Below, one piece after another: positions 35,200 to 43,919 of a DNA stretch of 64,000 nt. The stretch comes from Paraflavitalea pollutisoli (GTDB lineage: Bacteria; Bacteroidota; Bacteroidia; Chitinophagales; Chitinophagaceae). The stretch is taken from positions 1,053,949 through 1,117,948 of the forward strand of contig NZ_JARKMX010000008.1 of assembly GCF_029360705.1 (NCBI RefSeq), read 5' to 3'. Every line of letters begins with the position of its first letter. Position 1 is the first letter of the stretch. The notes under the pieces are model-generated. The model was not told the DNA's origin, made no database searches, and saw only the letters and a program-made list of their open reading frames with translations. The position numbers were made by a program, and so were the translations under genes.

Positions 35200-36456
35200 A
35201 TGACCATGACGCTTTCACCACTTCCACTGACCGCCGGACTTGCTGCTTATGACGCACAAGTAGATCAACTGTTGGCTGCTTTTGAACGCGGTGACCGTGC
35301 AGCCATGCAACAGGTACACCAGGGCCACCCGGGATGGTGGCGATTATCGCCCCAGGAGTTCTTGCAAAAGCGCGTCGATCGTACCGCCATCGCCAACACG
35401 GTGGCCTGGTATTATGCATTCGATACCTGGACAGCCCTCGAAACCTGGGTTACAGCGGTTTTGCCATCGGGCTCCGAAACAGCCCAATTCGAGGCAGCGG
35501 CCGATGCCGTTGTACAAGGTGATACCGATACACTGCGTGCTATTATAGCTACGAACCCTGCCATTGTGCATACCAGGTCGATGCGTGCCCATCATGCGCA
35601 GCTATTGCATTATGCCGGCGCCAACGGGGTCGAAAATTACCGGCAGATCTCCCCCTCCAATATCACCACTATCACGCAACTATTACTGGTTGCCGGCGCA
35701 GACGTCGATGCACTGGCCGATATGTACGGCGGTAGTACCACACTGGGCCTGGTGGCCACCAGTATTCACCCTGCTCAGGCGGGTGTATTGATCCCGCTAC
35801 TAGACCTGCTGCTCACTGCCGGCGCCACCATCGACCACCCGCAGGCTTCGGGCAATGGACAAGGCGTTGTATTGGGTTGCCTGCACAATGGCCGCCCGGA
35901 AGCAGCACACTACCTGGCCGGCCGTGGTGCCCTGCTCAACCTGGAAGCTGCATCCGGTGTGGGACGACTGGACCGTGTGCAGGCCTTCTTCACCACACCC
36001 GGCCAACTGGCGGAAGGGGCTACGCTGCACCAACTACAACTCGGTTTTTCCTGGGCCTGCGCGTACGATCACGCACCCGTCGTGGAATATCTTTTACAAC
36101 AGGGAGCGCTTCCCGATGCTTATACCCATGGATTACCCGGTCTTCACTGGGCTATCATAGGCAACCATCCGGAAGTTATCGAACTGCTAGTGAGTCGGGG
36201 TACCTCGATGGCGACCCGGAATCATTACGGCGGCAATGCCATCGGCTGCACCTTATGGGCCATTGGCAACAGCAGCGAGGTGTACCGATGGCCAGCCAAA
36301 ACCGTCGACCACCTGGCTACGATCCGTTACCTGTTGCAACAGGGAGCTCCGGTGGATCCTGGTACGGTAACCTGGTTGCAGCAGGAAAGCGGTTTTGCGC
36401 CTGCAAGCCTCGAGCAGCTCGATCAACTATTCAGGCAATACGGCACTACAACATGA
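35200..36456 (+). CDS. Ankyrin-repeat protein
   Basis: This 418-residue protein starts at ATG 35200, 8 bp after the preceding ankyrin gene. Residues 1-85 form a unique N-terminal region rich in Trp and Tyr (W-Y-Y-A-F-D-T-W). About 90-400 is a series of ankyrin-like repeats: L-L-H-Y-A-G-A-N-G-V, L-L-L-V-A-G-A-D-V-D-A-L, Y-L-L-Q-Q-G-A-L-P-D-A, and G-L-H-W-A-I-I-G-N-H-P-E-V-I-E-L-L-V-S-R-G-T. Several repeats are divergent. It is probably cytosolic. With the upstream gene it forms a tandem pair of related but not identical proteins. No binding partner can be named. Confidence 0.8.
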   Translation: MTMTLSPLPLTAGLAAYDAQVDQLLAAFERGDRAAMQQVHQGHPGWWRLSPQEFLQKRVDRTAIANTVAWYYAFDTWTALETWVTAVLPSGSETAQFEAAADAVVQGDTDTLRAIIATNPAIVHTRSMRAHHAQLLHYAGANGVENYRQISPSNITTITQLLLVAGADVDALADMYGGSTTLGLVATSIHPAQAGVLIPLLDLLLTAGATIDHPQASGNGQGVVLGCLHNGRPEAAHYLAGRGALLNLEAASGVGRLDRVQAFFTTPGQLAEGATLHQLQLGFSWACAYDHAPVVEYLLQQGALPDAYTHGLPGLHWAIIGNHPEVIELLVSRGTSMATRNHYGGNAIGCTLWAIGNSSEVYRWPAKTVDHLATIRYLLQQGAPVDPGTVTWLQQESGFAPASLEQLDQLFRQYGTTT

Positions 36457-36531
36457 TTCCACTGCTCAACAACCCATTCCAACTTCCGTACACCTTCGGT
36501 CGGGCAGCTTCAGTGATTGGGGCATTATCAT

Positions 36532-36561
36532 TTTGCTGTAGCCACTACACGCAGTAATTTG
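36532..36561 (+). promoter_or_regulatory. Bacteroidota-type promoter of the retropepsin-like gene
   Basis: TTTG (36532-36535) is followed after 19 bp by TAATTTG (36555-36561). This is close to the known Bacteroidota -33 TTTG and -7 TAnnTTTG pattern, one base short in the spacer of the second box. The start codon is 20 bp downstream. Confidence 0.5.
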
Positions 36562-36581
36562 CGGCAGCAAAATCACCCACT

Positions 36582-37463
36582 ATGAAATCACCCCTTCTAT
36601 CTATCCTGTTTTGTACGGTTGCCGGATGGGCGATCGCCACTGCACAAGTCAAAACGCCCATCGTGATTCCGTTCACCAAAACCGGGCAGGGGCACATTCT
36701 CGTCAAAGCTCATGTGAATGGAGTTGAAGGCACCTTCATATTCGATACCGGCGCTGGTCTCAACCTGCTGACGAAAAAATTTGCGGACAAGGTCGCTTCG
36801 CTGCAAAAGACAGACGGTTTTTTTGTAGGACACCGTGCCACCGGTGAGGCCATCGAAACGGATATCTGGATCATAAAGGACCTGCAACTCGGCAACTTTC
36901 AGGCAGCCAATCAAAAGACGGCCGTGCTAGATATGGAGTTCCCCATCGATGGACTCATTTCGCTGATGCCTTTTAAGCATGGGGCGCTCACGATCGACTA
37001 TGCGCAAAGCCATCTGATCGTGGAGTCGCCTGCCGCGCTGCAAACCATGGCGGTTGCCAGCTACAGCCTGCCCCTGCAGGTGGTCGATGATCGCGATATC
37101 TCGCTCGAGATCGCCACCTATGTGCAACTTAACAACAAGGTCACCGCACAGATCTCACTCGACTGCGGCGCCGGCTGGAATGTATTCCGCTTCAGTGCAC
37201 GTTATATGAAACAACTGGGTATCGATACCACGCAAACGACCAACGTATACGCGCGCAGTCCCTTCGACACCACGAAAGGCAATCACTATTACAGTACCAC
37301 GCTACAGGAACTGCGCACGACTACACCGGGTGCAGGGGTCAAGAACATCAAGACCACCTTTATCGATGGCCTGATCTGGGAAGGCATTACCAGCATCAAC
37401 TGGCTGGGCGACCGCATCACCATCGATATACCCCGTAAAAGGCTGTTGCTACCCCGTAAATAA
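36582..37463 (+). CDS. Exported retropepsin-like aspartyl protease domain protein
   Basis: This 293-residue protein has a signal peptide (A-G-W-A-I-A-T-A-Q at about 14-22). The mature part contains the aspartic protease motif F-I-F-D-T-G-A-G with Asp55 and a second, degenerate copy L-D-C-G-A-G around Asp194. Two such halves in one chain resemble the pepsin-like duplication in Bacteroidota proteins annotated as aspartyl protease family. The second copy has Cys in place of Thr/Ser. It should act in the periplasm. Substrate unknown. It has its own promoter. Confidence 0.82.
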   Translation: MKSPLLSILFCTVAGWAIATAQVKTPIVIPFTKTGQGHILVKAHVNGVEGTFIFDTGAGLNLLTKKFADKVASLQKTDGFFVGHRATGEAIETDIWIIKDLQLGNFQAANQKTAVLDMEFPIDGLISLMPFKHGALTIDYAQSHLIVESPAALQTMAVASYSLPLQVVDDRDISLEIATYVQLNNKVTAQISLDCGAGWNVFRFSARYMKQLGIDTTQTTNVYARSPFDTTKGNHYYSTTLQELRTTTPGAGVKNIKTTFIDGLIWEGITSINWLGDRITIDIPRKRLLLPRK

Positions 37464-37535
37464 TCGCGCCCGGCAATTCAAACACCGGAATGCGCCATTG
37501 ATACCCGCAACGGCCAACATCAGTTGCCGACGGCT

Positions 37536-37543
37536 TATTTTTG
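37536..37543 (+). promoter_or_regulatory. TAnnTTTG -7 element upstream of a GNAT gene
   Basis: TATTTTTG matches the Bacteroidota -7 consensus and lies only 4 bp before the ATG at 37548. If used, transcription would begin at about the start codon, giving a leaderless or nearly leaderless message. No clear -33 TTTG is seen. Confidence 0.4.
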
Positions 37544-37547
37544 CGCA

Positions 37548-37994
37548 ATGTCTGTTCAAATACTTCGCGCCGACCGTTCGCATTATGCTGCCCTGATCGA
37601 TATCTGGGAGGCGTCCGTGCGGGCCACGCATCATTTCCTCACCGAGGATGATATCGTCTATTTCCGTAAAAAGATACTGGAAGATTATTTCGATGCGGTC
37701 CATCTGTATTACTTGCTGCCCGAGGCCGGTGAACCGGCTGGTTTGCTGGGCCTGGCTGAAGGAAAGATAGAAATGCTATTCATTCATCCTGGGTTTTTCC
37801 GCCTGGGATACGGCAGTCTGCTGGCCGATTATGCAATCGGGCAGTGTGGCGTGACGCAGGTGGACGTGAATGAAGACAATCCCGGCGCCCTGGCGTTTTA
37901 CCTGGCCAGGGGATTTCGGGTTGTGAACAGGCTGGAGAAAGACGGTGAAGGAAAAGACTTCCCAATCCTGCAAATGATACTGGGAGACAGGTAG
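37548..37994 (+). CDS. GNAT-family N-acetyltransferase
   Basis: This 148-residue protein (from M-S-V-Q-I-L-R) is a small acetyltransferase. The strand I-E-M-L-F-I-H-P-G-F-F-R is followed by the acetyl-CoA loop R-L-G-Y-G-S-L-L, and it ends with N-P-G-A-L-A-F-Y-L-A-R-G-F-R-V-V. It resembles putative acetyltransferases of the YjaB/PhnO kind (W-E-A-S-V-R-A-T-H-H-F-L near 21-32 is the YjaB-like signature). Substrate unknown. The next gene is convergent, with a terminator between. Confidence 0.87.
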   Translation: MSVQILRADRSHYAALIDIWEASVRATHHFLTEDDIVYFRKKILEDYFDAVHLYYLLPEAGEPAGLLGLAEGKIEMLFIHPGFFRLGYGSLLADYAIGQCGVTQVDVNEDNPGALAFYLARGFRVVNRLEKDGEGKDFPILQMILGDR

Positions 37995-38012
37995 CAACAA
38001 CTACCCATAAAT

Positions 38013-38046
38013 GCAAGAAGGCAGTCTCGCGGGACTGCCTTCTTGC
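38013..38046. terminator. Terminator between convergent GNAT and FKBP genes
   Basis: GCAAGAAGGCAGTC (38013-38026) and GACTGCCTTCTTGC (38033-38046) form a perfect 14-bp stem with a 6-nt loop. T-tracts on both sides are short, but the arms include AAG/CTT runs. It is placed to serve both genes. Confidence 0.8.
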
Positions 38047-38063
38047 TTATCGATAGCCAGTGA

Positions 38064-39038
38064 TTATCTGTTGGCTGGTGGTGGTGGCGGAGGCATATTC
38101 GCTTGTGGCGCGTTTGCGTCTGTCACGTCAACGATCTCGATGTCGAAGATCAGACTTTCATGAGGCTTTTGACCAGGACCGGGACGGTCGCCATAAGCTT
38201 CAAAGAAAGGAATGTAGAGGGTACCCTTGCCACCTTTTTTGAACTTGGCGAGGCCTTCATCCCATCCACGGATCACAGAGCCTGTACCTACTACTACGTC
38301 GAGTGGCGGACGGCTGCCATCCATATTGCTTTCAAATTCTTTACCGGAAGGGAACAGTTTACCGGTGTATTTCACCATTACTTTCTTACCGGAATCGGCC
38401 TGAGGACCAGTACCGAGTTCCTTGATCTGAACGAAAGTACCATTGAGGGTCTTTTCGGTCTTGATATTGTTTTTGGCCAGGTAGTCTTCGATCTCTTTTA
38501 CAGCAGGACCACGAAGCTTTTCGCCTTCAGCAGCTGCTTTTTGCTGTTCTGCCATCTGACGGGCTTGTTCCTTAGAACCTTCCGCCATATTATCTGCCTG
38601 TGCAGTGCTATCGGAAGTAAATACATCGATCACTTTGAAGGAGATGATGATCTGGTCTTTCTTCTTGATGAAGGGTGGCAAACCACCGGGGTTCTTGGCA
38701 AACAGGGTATCGGCCATCAGCACCACTACCGCACTGTCACCTTTGCGCAGCAAGGGGAAGATCTCGGCAGGATTGTAGGTAGATCCTACGCTGTCTACTT
38801 TTGCGTAAGAAGGCATTTTACCGAATGTTTCACCCAACAGGCTGTCTTTGGAACCACTCTTGATGCGTTGTGCAACGTGAAACTTCAGAATATGGCCCCT
38901 CTCAGCAGGTTTACCTTTTCCGTCGGAAATCACCTTGTACAAGAGGCCGCTCTTTGTTTTTTTGTATCCACCGCCGGAACAGGCCGCCAGCAGCAGCGCC
39001 ATTGCCAGGCTACCAAGAAGAAACTTTGTTCTTTTCAT
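38064..39038 (-). CDS. FKBP-type peptidyl-prolyl isomerase lipoprotein
   Basis: The ATG at 39038 (M-K-R-T-K-F) gives a 324-residue lipoprotein precursor with lipobox L-A-A-C at 13-16. Two FKBP-like regions follow. The first (about 30-135) is divergent and lacks the usual Y-T-G core. The second (about 190-310) is canonical, with V-K-Y-T-G-K-L-F-P-S-G-K-E-F, V-I-R-G-W-D-E-G-L and the A-Y-G-D-R region. A proline-rich tail ends the protein. It should catalyse proline isomerisation of periplasmic or outer-membrane proteins. It is convergent with a GNAT gene. Confidence 0.9.
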   Translation of the reverse strand: MKRTKFLLGSLAMALLLAACSGGGYKKTKSGLLYKVISDGKGKPAERGHILKFHVAQRIKSGSKDSLLGETFGKMPSYAKVDSVGSTYNPAEIFPLLRKGDSAVVVLMADTLFAKNPGGLPPFIKKKDQIIISFKVIDVFTSDSTAQADNMAEGSKEQARQMAEQQKAAAEGEKLRGPAVKEIEDYLAKNNIKTEKTLNGTFVQIKELGTGPQADSGKKVMVKYTGKLFPSGKEFESNMDGSRPPLDVVVGTGSVIRGWDEGLAKFKKGGKGTLYIPFFEAYGDRPGPGQKPHESLIFDIEIVDVTDANAPQANMPPPPPPANR

Positions 39039-39119
39039 TTGAGTTATTTGTTTTATAGGTCTCCTGCCACTTTTCAGGGGCAATTATATTGATTGTTGAT
39101 TTCTTTGCTGTTTGAGCTA

Positions 39120-40130
39120 TCAATCTTGCAGGGCTGCCGCACTTTCTTCCATGGCTCTATGGAAGTCTTCTACCGTTTGATCGAGTGAAGCGCTGCTGCG
39201 CCCACCGGCTGCATTGTAATGGCCGCCTCCTTCAAAATATTTACGGGCAAAGGTATTGACGTCGAAATCACCTTTGCTGCGGAAGCTCCATTTTCTTTCT
39301 TCATCGCGATCGATTACCAGGGCCGCCATTTTGATACCCTGTATGCTCAGGGGATAATTCACCAGTCCGTCGGAATCGCCGGTCTTGATCTCAAAACGCA
39401 GCAGGTCTTTTTTGCTGATGGCGATCAGCGCCGTATTGTATTCGTAATACACTTCCATGCGGTGCAACAGCACGTGCCCGATAAAGCGAAGCCTGTTCTC
39501 GAGGAAGTTATCGTACACGTTTTCATGTACCTGCGTATGGTTGAGGCCGCGGGCCTTGAGGTATGACACCATTTCGTGTACAGCGGCGCTGGCTGCCGGG
39601 AAACGGAAAGAACCCGTATCGGCCATCACCCCGGCGTACAGGCATTCAGCGATCTCAATATTGATCTTGTCCAGGTGCCCCGATCCTTTGATGAAATCAT
39701 AGATCATTTCGCAGGTGGAGCTTTTGCTGGTATCGCTGACACCGTAAGCAAAACTGGCCTCTTCGGGTTGCTGGTGGTGATCGATGAGGATTCGGGTACA
39801 ATTCAGCGACCTTAGTTTGGGCGCCATGTTTTTGGTACGCAGCAACACATTGAAATCCAGGCAAAAGAACCATTCTGCGGCATCCATGATCTTCTCCGCC
39901 TTGTCGCGGTTCAGTTCAAAATCCACGACGGTATTGCAACCGGGCATCCAGTTGAGCCACCTGGCCCAGTTGGTGGGTGATACGACGGTCACCTCATGGC
40001 CAAACTGTTTCAAAAAATGATAGAGGCCCAGGGCCGAACCCATTGCATCGGCATCGGGTTTTTGGTGCATGGTGATGACCACTCGGCGGGGCGTAGTAAG
40101 TAATGGGTATATTTCCTGGATGGGTTGCAT
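39120..40130 (-). CDS. DHH-family phosphoesterase (NrnA-like oligoribonuclease/pAp phosphatase)
   Basis: The ATG at 40130 gives 336 residues. The DHH domain has H22-x3-D26-A-D28-A-M-G-S, a central D, and the D-H-H motif (I-L-I-D-H-H). The DHHA1 domain carries G-G-G-H-x-N-A-A-G-G near the end. Metal-dependent hydrolysis of short RNA (nanoRNA) or pAp is the family activity. The protein is of normal length. It diverges from ndk across an 89-bp region. The exact substrate is not settled by sequence. Confidence 0.9.
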   Translation of the reverse strand: MQPIQEIYPLLTTPRRVVITMHQKPDADAMGSALGLYHFLKQFGHEVTVVSPTNWARWLNWMPGCNTVVDFELNRDKAEKIMDAAEWFFCLDFNVLLRTKNMAPKLRSLNCTRILIDHHQQPEEASFAYGVSDTSKSSTCEMIYDFIKGSGHLDKINIEIAECLYAGVMADTGSFRFPAASAAVHEMVSYLKARGLNHTQVHENVYDNFLENRLRFIGHVLLHRMEVYYEYNTALIAISKKDLLRFEIKTGDSDGLVNYPLSIQGIKMAALVIDRDEERKWSFRSKGDFDVNTFARKYFEGGGHYNAAGGRSSASLDQTVEDFHRAMEESAAALQD

Positions 40131-40188
40131 AAAAATGTTGGCAAAGTTGCAGAAATAAAGTCCAATAGCCAAATCCGAAATCTCGCCC

Positions 40189-40196
40189 TATCTTTG
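40189..40196 (+). promoter_or_regulatory. ndk promoter -7 element
   Basis: TATCTTTG fits the Bacteroidota -7 consensus TAnnTTTG, with the ATG 23 bp downstream. No good -33 TTTG was found at the usual spacing. Confidence 0.5.
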
Positions 40197-40219
40197 CGGC
40201 CAAAATTGAGTTAAACTAT

Positions 40220-40636
40220 ATGAGCAATCGCACGTTTACGATGATCAAGCCGGATGCAATGAAAAATGGTCATGCCGGAGCAATCCTGGACCGCTTCATT
40301 AAAGAAGGTTTCCGGGTCGTAGCTTTAAAACAAACAAAGCTGAGCGCTGAAAAAGCCGGCGAATTCTATGCTGTGCACAAAGAGCGCCCCTTCTATGGCG
40401 AGCTGGTGTCTTTCATGAGCAGCGGTGTGATCATTGCAGCTATCCTCGAAAAGGAGAATGCAGTAGCAGCTTTCCGCAAACTGATTGGTGCTACCAACCC
40501 TGCTCAGGCGGAGGAAGGTACTATCCGTAAATTATTTGCCACTTCATTGGGCGAGAATGCTGTACACGGCAGCGACAGCGATGAGAATGCAGCCATCGAA
40601 GGCAGCTTCTTCTTCAGCGGCCTGGAGCAATTCTAA
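40220..40636 (+). CDS. ndk: Nucleoside-diphosphate kinase
   Basis: This 138-residue enzyme balances NTP pools by transferring the gamma phosphate through a phosphohistidine. The active site N-A-V-H-G-S-D-S contains His116, and the start F-T-M-I-K-P-D-A is typical. It is monocistronic, with its own promoter element and a strong terminator. Confidence 0.97.
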   Translation: MSNRTFTMIKPDAMKNGHAGAILDRFIKEGFRVVALKQTKLSAEKAGEFYAVHKERPFYGELVSFMSSGVIIAAILEKENAVAAFRKLIGATNPAQAEEGTIRKLFATSLGENAVHGSDSDENAAIEGSFFFSGLEQF

Positions 40637-40654
40637 GATCGATATTTCTCTATT

Positions 40655-40690
40655 AAAAAGGGGCAGCGTACTGGTACGCTGCCCCTTTTT
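40655..40690. terminator. Bidirectional intrinsic terminator
   Basis: AAAAAGGGGCAGCGTAC (40655-40671) pairs perfectly with GTACGCTGCCCCTTTTT (40674-40690). It has A5 on the left and T5 on the right, between convergent ndk and the TraB/GumN gene. Confidence 0.95.
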
Positions 40691-40717
40691 AGTATTCATT
40701 CGGTATACCCGTCGCCT

Positions 40718-41674
40718 TTAATTCACCAACGGCTTTACGGTAAAGCCCCGCTTGCGCAACAGGTTGATGACGCCCTGATCGCCGGTTAGGTGCCCTGCAC
40801 CAACGGCAAACAAGGCAGGGGCTGGCCCCATCAGGTTGGGCATGATATTGACCCAATTGCGGTTGCGCTGATATAACAACAGATCCATATATTTCTCCAT
40901 GCTAGGGTCGCTTTTAGCCACCAGCGAATCCATCCGCTTCAGATCCTGCTTGAGGTATACATCGACCATTTCCAGGGTCGTTTTTTTGTAGGTATCGATG
41001 CTGTCGATGTACGCTACCAATTCCTTCGCCTGGTCTTCGTAGGGGATACTATCAAACAAACCAGCCTGATACTCAGCCGTTTCCAGGCCTTTGATCTCAT
41101 GGTTGTATTGCTTATTCTCTTCCATGATCTTGCTCTCCATGCCGTTCTTCTTGCCATTTTCGCAGGTCATGACCTGCTCGCCGATCAGGCTGGATACAAA
41201 AAAAGGCTTAAATCGGGTCATGAAAGAAAGCGGCAATGGGGTCTTGTGTTCTTTGAAATACTTTTCCACGCGCGCATACTCCTGGGCCGTGAGCAGATCC
41301 TGCAGTTTTCTACCATCGGTCATGCGCAGGTATTTCATGGCGCCCATCAACTCACCCATATCGTCCATATCCAGCTCAAAATAGATGATCTGAACGTCCT
41401 TGATCGCCTTTTTAAGGTTAGGGCTCAACGTTGCATCCTTATCGCAAAGAATATGCATAGTACCGAAAAGGTAAGAAGGCTGTTTCAGGTAGTTGCCGGT
41501 GATCTCCCACAGCAGTGTATTCTCGGTGGGGCGCGGCTTTGCGGCTGTATTGGATTTGGCAGTCGCCGGCTTGGCCGACATCGTCTTCACCGGGGTGGGC
41601 TTCTTCGTTTGCGAATACCCGAATCCTGCCAGGGCCACCCAACAAACTGCCATAAAAGATGTTTTCACGAACAT
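40718..41674 (-). CDS. TraB/GumN-family protein, exported
   Basis: The ATG at 41674 gives 318 residues. A signal peptide (V-C-W-V-A-L-A-G-F-G-Y-S-Q) is followed by a Lys/Pro/Thr-rich linker. The TraB/GumN domain begins near L-L-W-E-I-T-G and has the conserved G-T-M-H motif (about 69-72), V-Q-I-I-Y-F-E-L-D-M, and a C-terminal F-A-V-G-A-G-H-L-T-G-D-Q-G-V. The G-x-x-H and G-H motifs resemble the metalloprotease-like catalytic core proposed for the family, as in Tiki proteins. It is probably periplasmic; the substrate is not known. Confidence 0.87.
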   Translation of the reverse strand: MFVKTSFMAVCWVALAGFGYSQTKKPTPVKTMSAKPATAKSNTAAKPRPTENTLLWEITGNYLKQPSYLFGTMHILCDKDATLSPNLKKAIKDVQIIYFELDMDDMGELMGAMKYLRMTDGRKLQDLLTAQEYARVEKYFKEHKTPLPLSFMTRFKPFFVSSLIGEQVMTCENGKKNGMESKIMEENKQYNHEIKGLETAEYQAGLFDSIPYEDQAKELVAYIDSIDTYKKTTLEMVDVYLKQDLKRMDSLVAKSDPSMEKYMDLLLYQRNRNWVNIMPNLMGPAPALFAVGAGHLTGDQGVINLLRKRGFTVKPLVN

Positions 41675-41979
41675 GATCAAGTGCTTTTATTTTTTAATAC
41701 TTGTTGGTTTATTTTTTTCCTTATCATTGTCACCAAATAACCCCTGATATGCAACCCCTCCAAAACCTCCGGTCTTGCGTGCCCGGCATGCTGCACGTAT
41801 ACGTCTCCAACCAACCACCTCCACTGGCAAATCTAACTTCCCGTAGTCAAATATGCTACTAAATTATTTATTATTCCTGTAGGCGGTTCCGGTATAATAG
41901 GTTGCCCGATCCTGCGTTAAGGAGCAGGACTATAGCTGCCCGGCGAACCTCCCAGGTTCAAAAAAACTAAACCTCCGAC
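41675..41979 (+). promoter_or_regulatory. Leader region of the DUF3857 operon with competing hairpins
   Basis: The 305-bp gap holds two promoters and a structured leader. TATAAT (41893-41898) might serve as a -10/-7 box for the plus-strand operon. After it, TCCTGC (41910-41915) pairs with GCAGGA (41924-41929), and AGGTT (41899-41903) can pair with AACCT (41946-41950). AACCT is also the left arm of a small hairpin GAACCT-CCC-AGGTTC (41945-41959), which sits 20 nt before the ATG and is followed by A7. The two pairings exclude each other. No ORF is apparent in the gap. Confidence 0.4.
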
Positions 41980-43914
41980 ATGAGAAAGACGATTACCCTG
42001 ATCGCCCTGATGGGGCTTGCTGTGCCTGTACTGGCACAGCGCGATAAAGACATTCCTGCATTCGGTACCGTAGAAAAGGCCGATCTGCTTGCCCGGGAAT
42101 GCGATTTTGACAAAGAGGCTGAAGCCGTGGTACTTTTCGACGCTGCTGAAGCCTATGCAGATATGATGGGCCAGATCGAACTGGTACGGCATATACGTAT
42201 TAAGATTTTAAAGGATAAGGGGCTGAAAGCTGCCGATATCCGTATTCCCTATTTCTCTTACCGCAACGATGAAAGCATCAAAGGCCTTACCGCGCAAACC
42301 TATAACCTCGACGCCGGAGGCAATGTGGTGGCCACCAAAGTAGATAAAAAGCTGATCTACGAAAAAGCACTCAACAAGTACAACAGCGAGCAGGTCTTTA
42401 CCTTTCCTGATGTAAAGGCCGGCAGCATCATCGAATACAAATACACCCATTCAAATCTGGGATTGGCCAGCTGGTATTTTCAACGCTCCATTCCCGTCAA
42501 ATACAGCCGCTACCGCGTTGACCTGCCCGAAGAGATCGAATTTACCTGCAATGCCCTGGCCGTTCTGCCAGTAGAGCAAAAAACCGAAAACAAGGGACGC
42601 CGTACCGTCAAGACCATGTCCATGACCAACGTACCGGCCTTGCGCGATGAACCCTTTATCACTTGTGAGGACGATTACCTGCAACGGATCGAAACCAAGC
42701 TGATCGCCGTCAACAACCCTGGTATGCCCCGCAGAAGCCTGCTGCTCAACTGGCCCCAGGTAATCAAAGCCCTGGCGGAAGATGAGAATTTCGGGGTACA
42801 GATGAAACGGGATATTCCGCGCACCACGGAACTCGACAGCATGCTGAAGAAACAACCCGATCCCTACCAGCGCATGTCGACCGTGCACCAGTATGTTCGA
42901 AAAAACATGGAATGGAACAATATTCGGGGCATCGGGGCTTTTGATGGTGTTCGCGCTGCCTGGAAAGATAAAAAAGGGACTTCCGGTGAGATCAACCTGA
43001 TACTCGTCAACCTCCTGAAGGATGCCGGCCTCAAGGCTTCTCCCCTCTTGGTGAGTACACGCGATAACGGCCGCGTCAATACCTCCTTTGCCAGCTCGCG
43101 TGTTTTCAATAAAGTAGTGGCACATGTGACGATTGGCGAACAGGTATACGTGCTGGATGCCACGGAAAAATATACCCCCTCCAACCTGATCCCTTACGAC
43201 CTCATGTATTCCGAAGGGCTGGCCATCGAAAAGATCGATACCTGGGCCTGGGGCTGGAAGGTATTGTGGGACCAGAAGCCGCATTTCCGCGAAACGATCA
43301 TCCTGCGGGCCAATATCGACGAGCAGGGTGTGATGAACGGCAATGCCAGCGTGACCAGTTACGACTACTCCCGCGTCAACAGGATGCCGACCCTGAAGCT
43401 CGGTAAAGACAAATTCATCGAGAAGTTTTTCACCTCGACCAATGCCGGTGTAAAGATCGATAGCATTGCTATCGAAAACGAGGCGATCGACTCCCTGCCC
43501 CTCAACCAAAGCTTCGCCTTTACGCAACCCGTCAACAGCTCCGGCGACTACCGGTATTTCTCGGTCAACCTGTTTACCGGTCTTGAAAAGAACCCGTTTG
43601 TCGCCGACAACCGCTTCTCGGATGTATTTTTTGGCACCAACCAGAATTACCAGATCGTAGCCAACGTCACCATCCCCGAGTCGTATGAGTTTGAAACCTT
43701 GCCCAAGAGTGTCCGAATGATCATGCCCGACACCAGCATTTCCATCACCCGACGGGTCAATGCCGAAAAGAACGTGATGGCAGTACGCATTTCACTCGAA
43801 TTTTCAAAACCTTTTTATACGCCTGAAGAATATCCGGATTTTAAGGAATTTTACAAGCAATTGTACGCATTGCTGAATGAGCAGTATGCGATTCGCAAAA
43901 AAGCTAAATCCTAA
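41980..43914 (+). CDS. DUF3857/transglutaminase-like protein, catalytic residues missing (paralogue 1)
   Basis: This 644-residue exported protein has a signal peptide (L-A-V-P-V-L-A-Q). It contains a DUF3857 beta domain (about 55-230, with H-I-R-I-K-I-L-K-D-K-G), then a transglutaminase-like fold (about 260-400), then a DUF2569-free beta C-terminal domain. In the third paralogue the fold carries Cys/His/Glu. Here the Cys position reads G-T-S-G-E-I-N and the His position reads F-N-K-V-V, so both are lost while the following D-A-T strand remains. It is probably a pseudoenzyme acting as a binding or structural protein in the periplasm. It is the first of three tandem genes, with 5-bp and 6-bp gaps. 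Confidence 0.85.
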   Translation: MRKTITLIALMGLAVPVLAQRDKDIPAFGTVEKADLLARECDFDKEAEAVVLFDAAEAYADMMGQIELVRHIRIKILKDKGLKAADIRIPYFSYRNDESIKGLTAQTYNLDAGGNVVATKVDKKLIYEKALNKYNSEQVFTFPDVKAGSIIEYKYTHSNLGLASWYFQRSIPVKYSRYRVDLPEEIEFTCNALAVLPVEQKTENKGRRTVKTMSMTNVPALRDEPFITCEDDYLQRIETKLIAVNNPGMPRRSLLLNWPQVIKALAEDENFGVQMKRDIPRTTELDSMLKKQPDPYQRMSTVHQYVRKNMEWNNIRGIGAFDGVRAAWKDKKGTSGEINLILVNLLKDAGLKASPLLVSTRDNGRVNTSFASSRVFNKVVAHVTIGEQVYVLDATEKYTPSNLIPYDLMYSEGLAIEKIDTWAWGWKVLWDQKPHFRETIILRANIDEQGVMNGNASVTSYDYSRVNRMPTLKLGKDKFIEKFFTSTNAGVKIDSIAIENEAIDSLPLNQSFAFTQPVNSSGDYRYFSVNLFTGLEKNPFVADNRFSDVFFGTNQNYQIVANVTIPESYEFETLPKSVRMIMPDTSISITRRVNAEKNVMAVRISLEFSKPFYTPEEYPDFKEFYKQLYALLNEQYAIRKKAKS

Positions 43915-43919
43915 CATAC

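Noticed and set aside
41681-41979. tRNA-like hairpins in the gap before the DUF3857 operon
   Set aside because: No acceptor stem of 7 bp, no T-loop GTTCRA in the right place and no anticodon arm; it is better described as a structured leader.
42451-43527. 358-codon minus-strand frame inside the first DUF3857 gene
   Set aside because: Overlaps a clear exported protein; composition and lack of motifs indicate no coding role.
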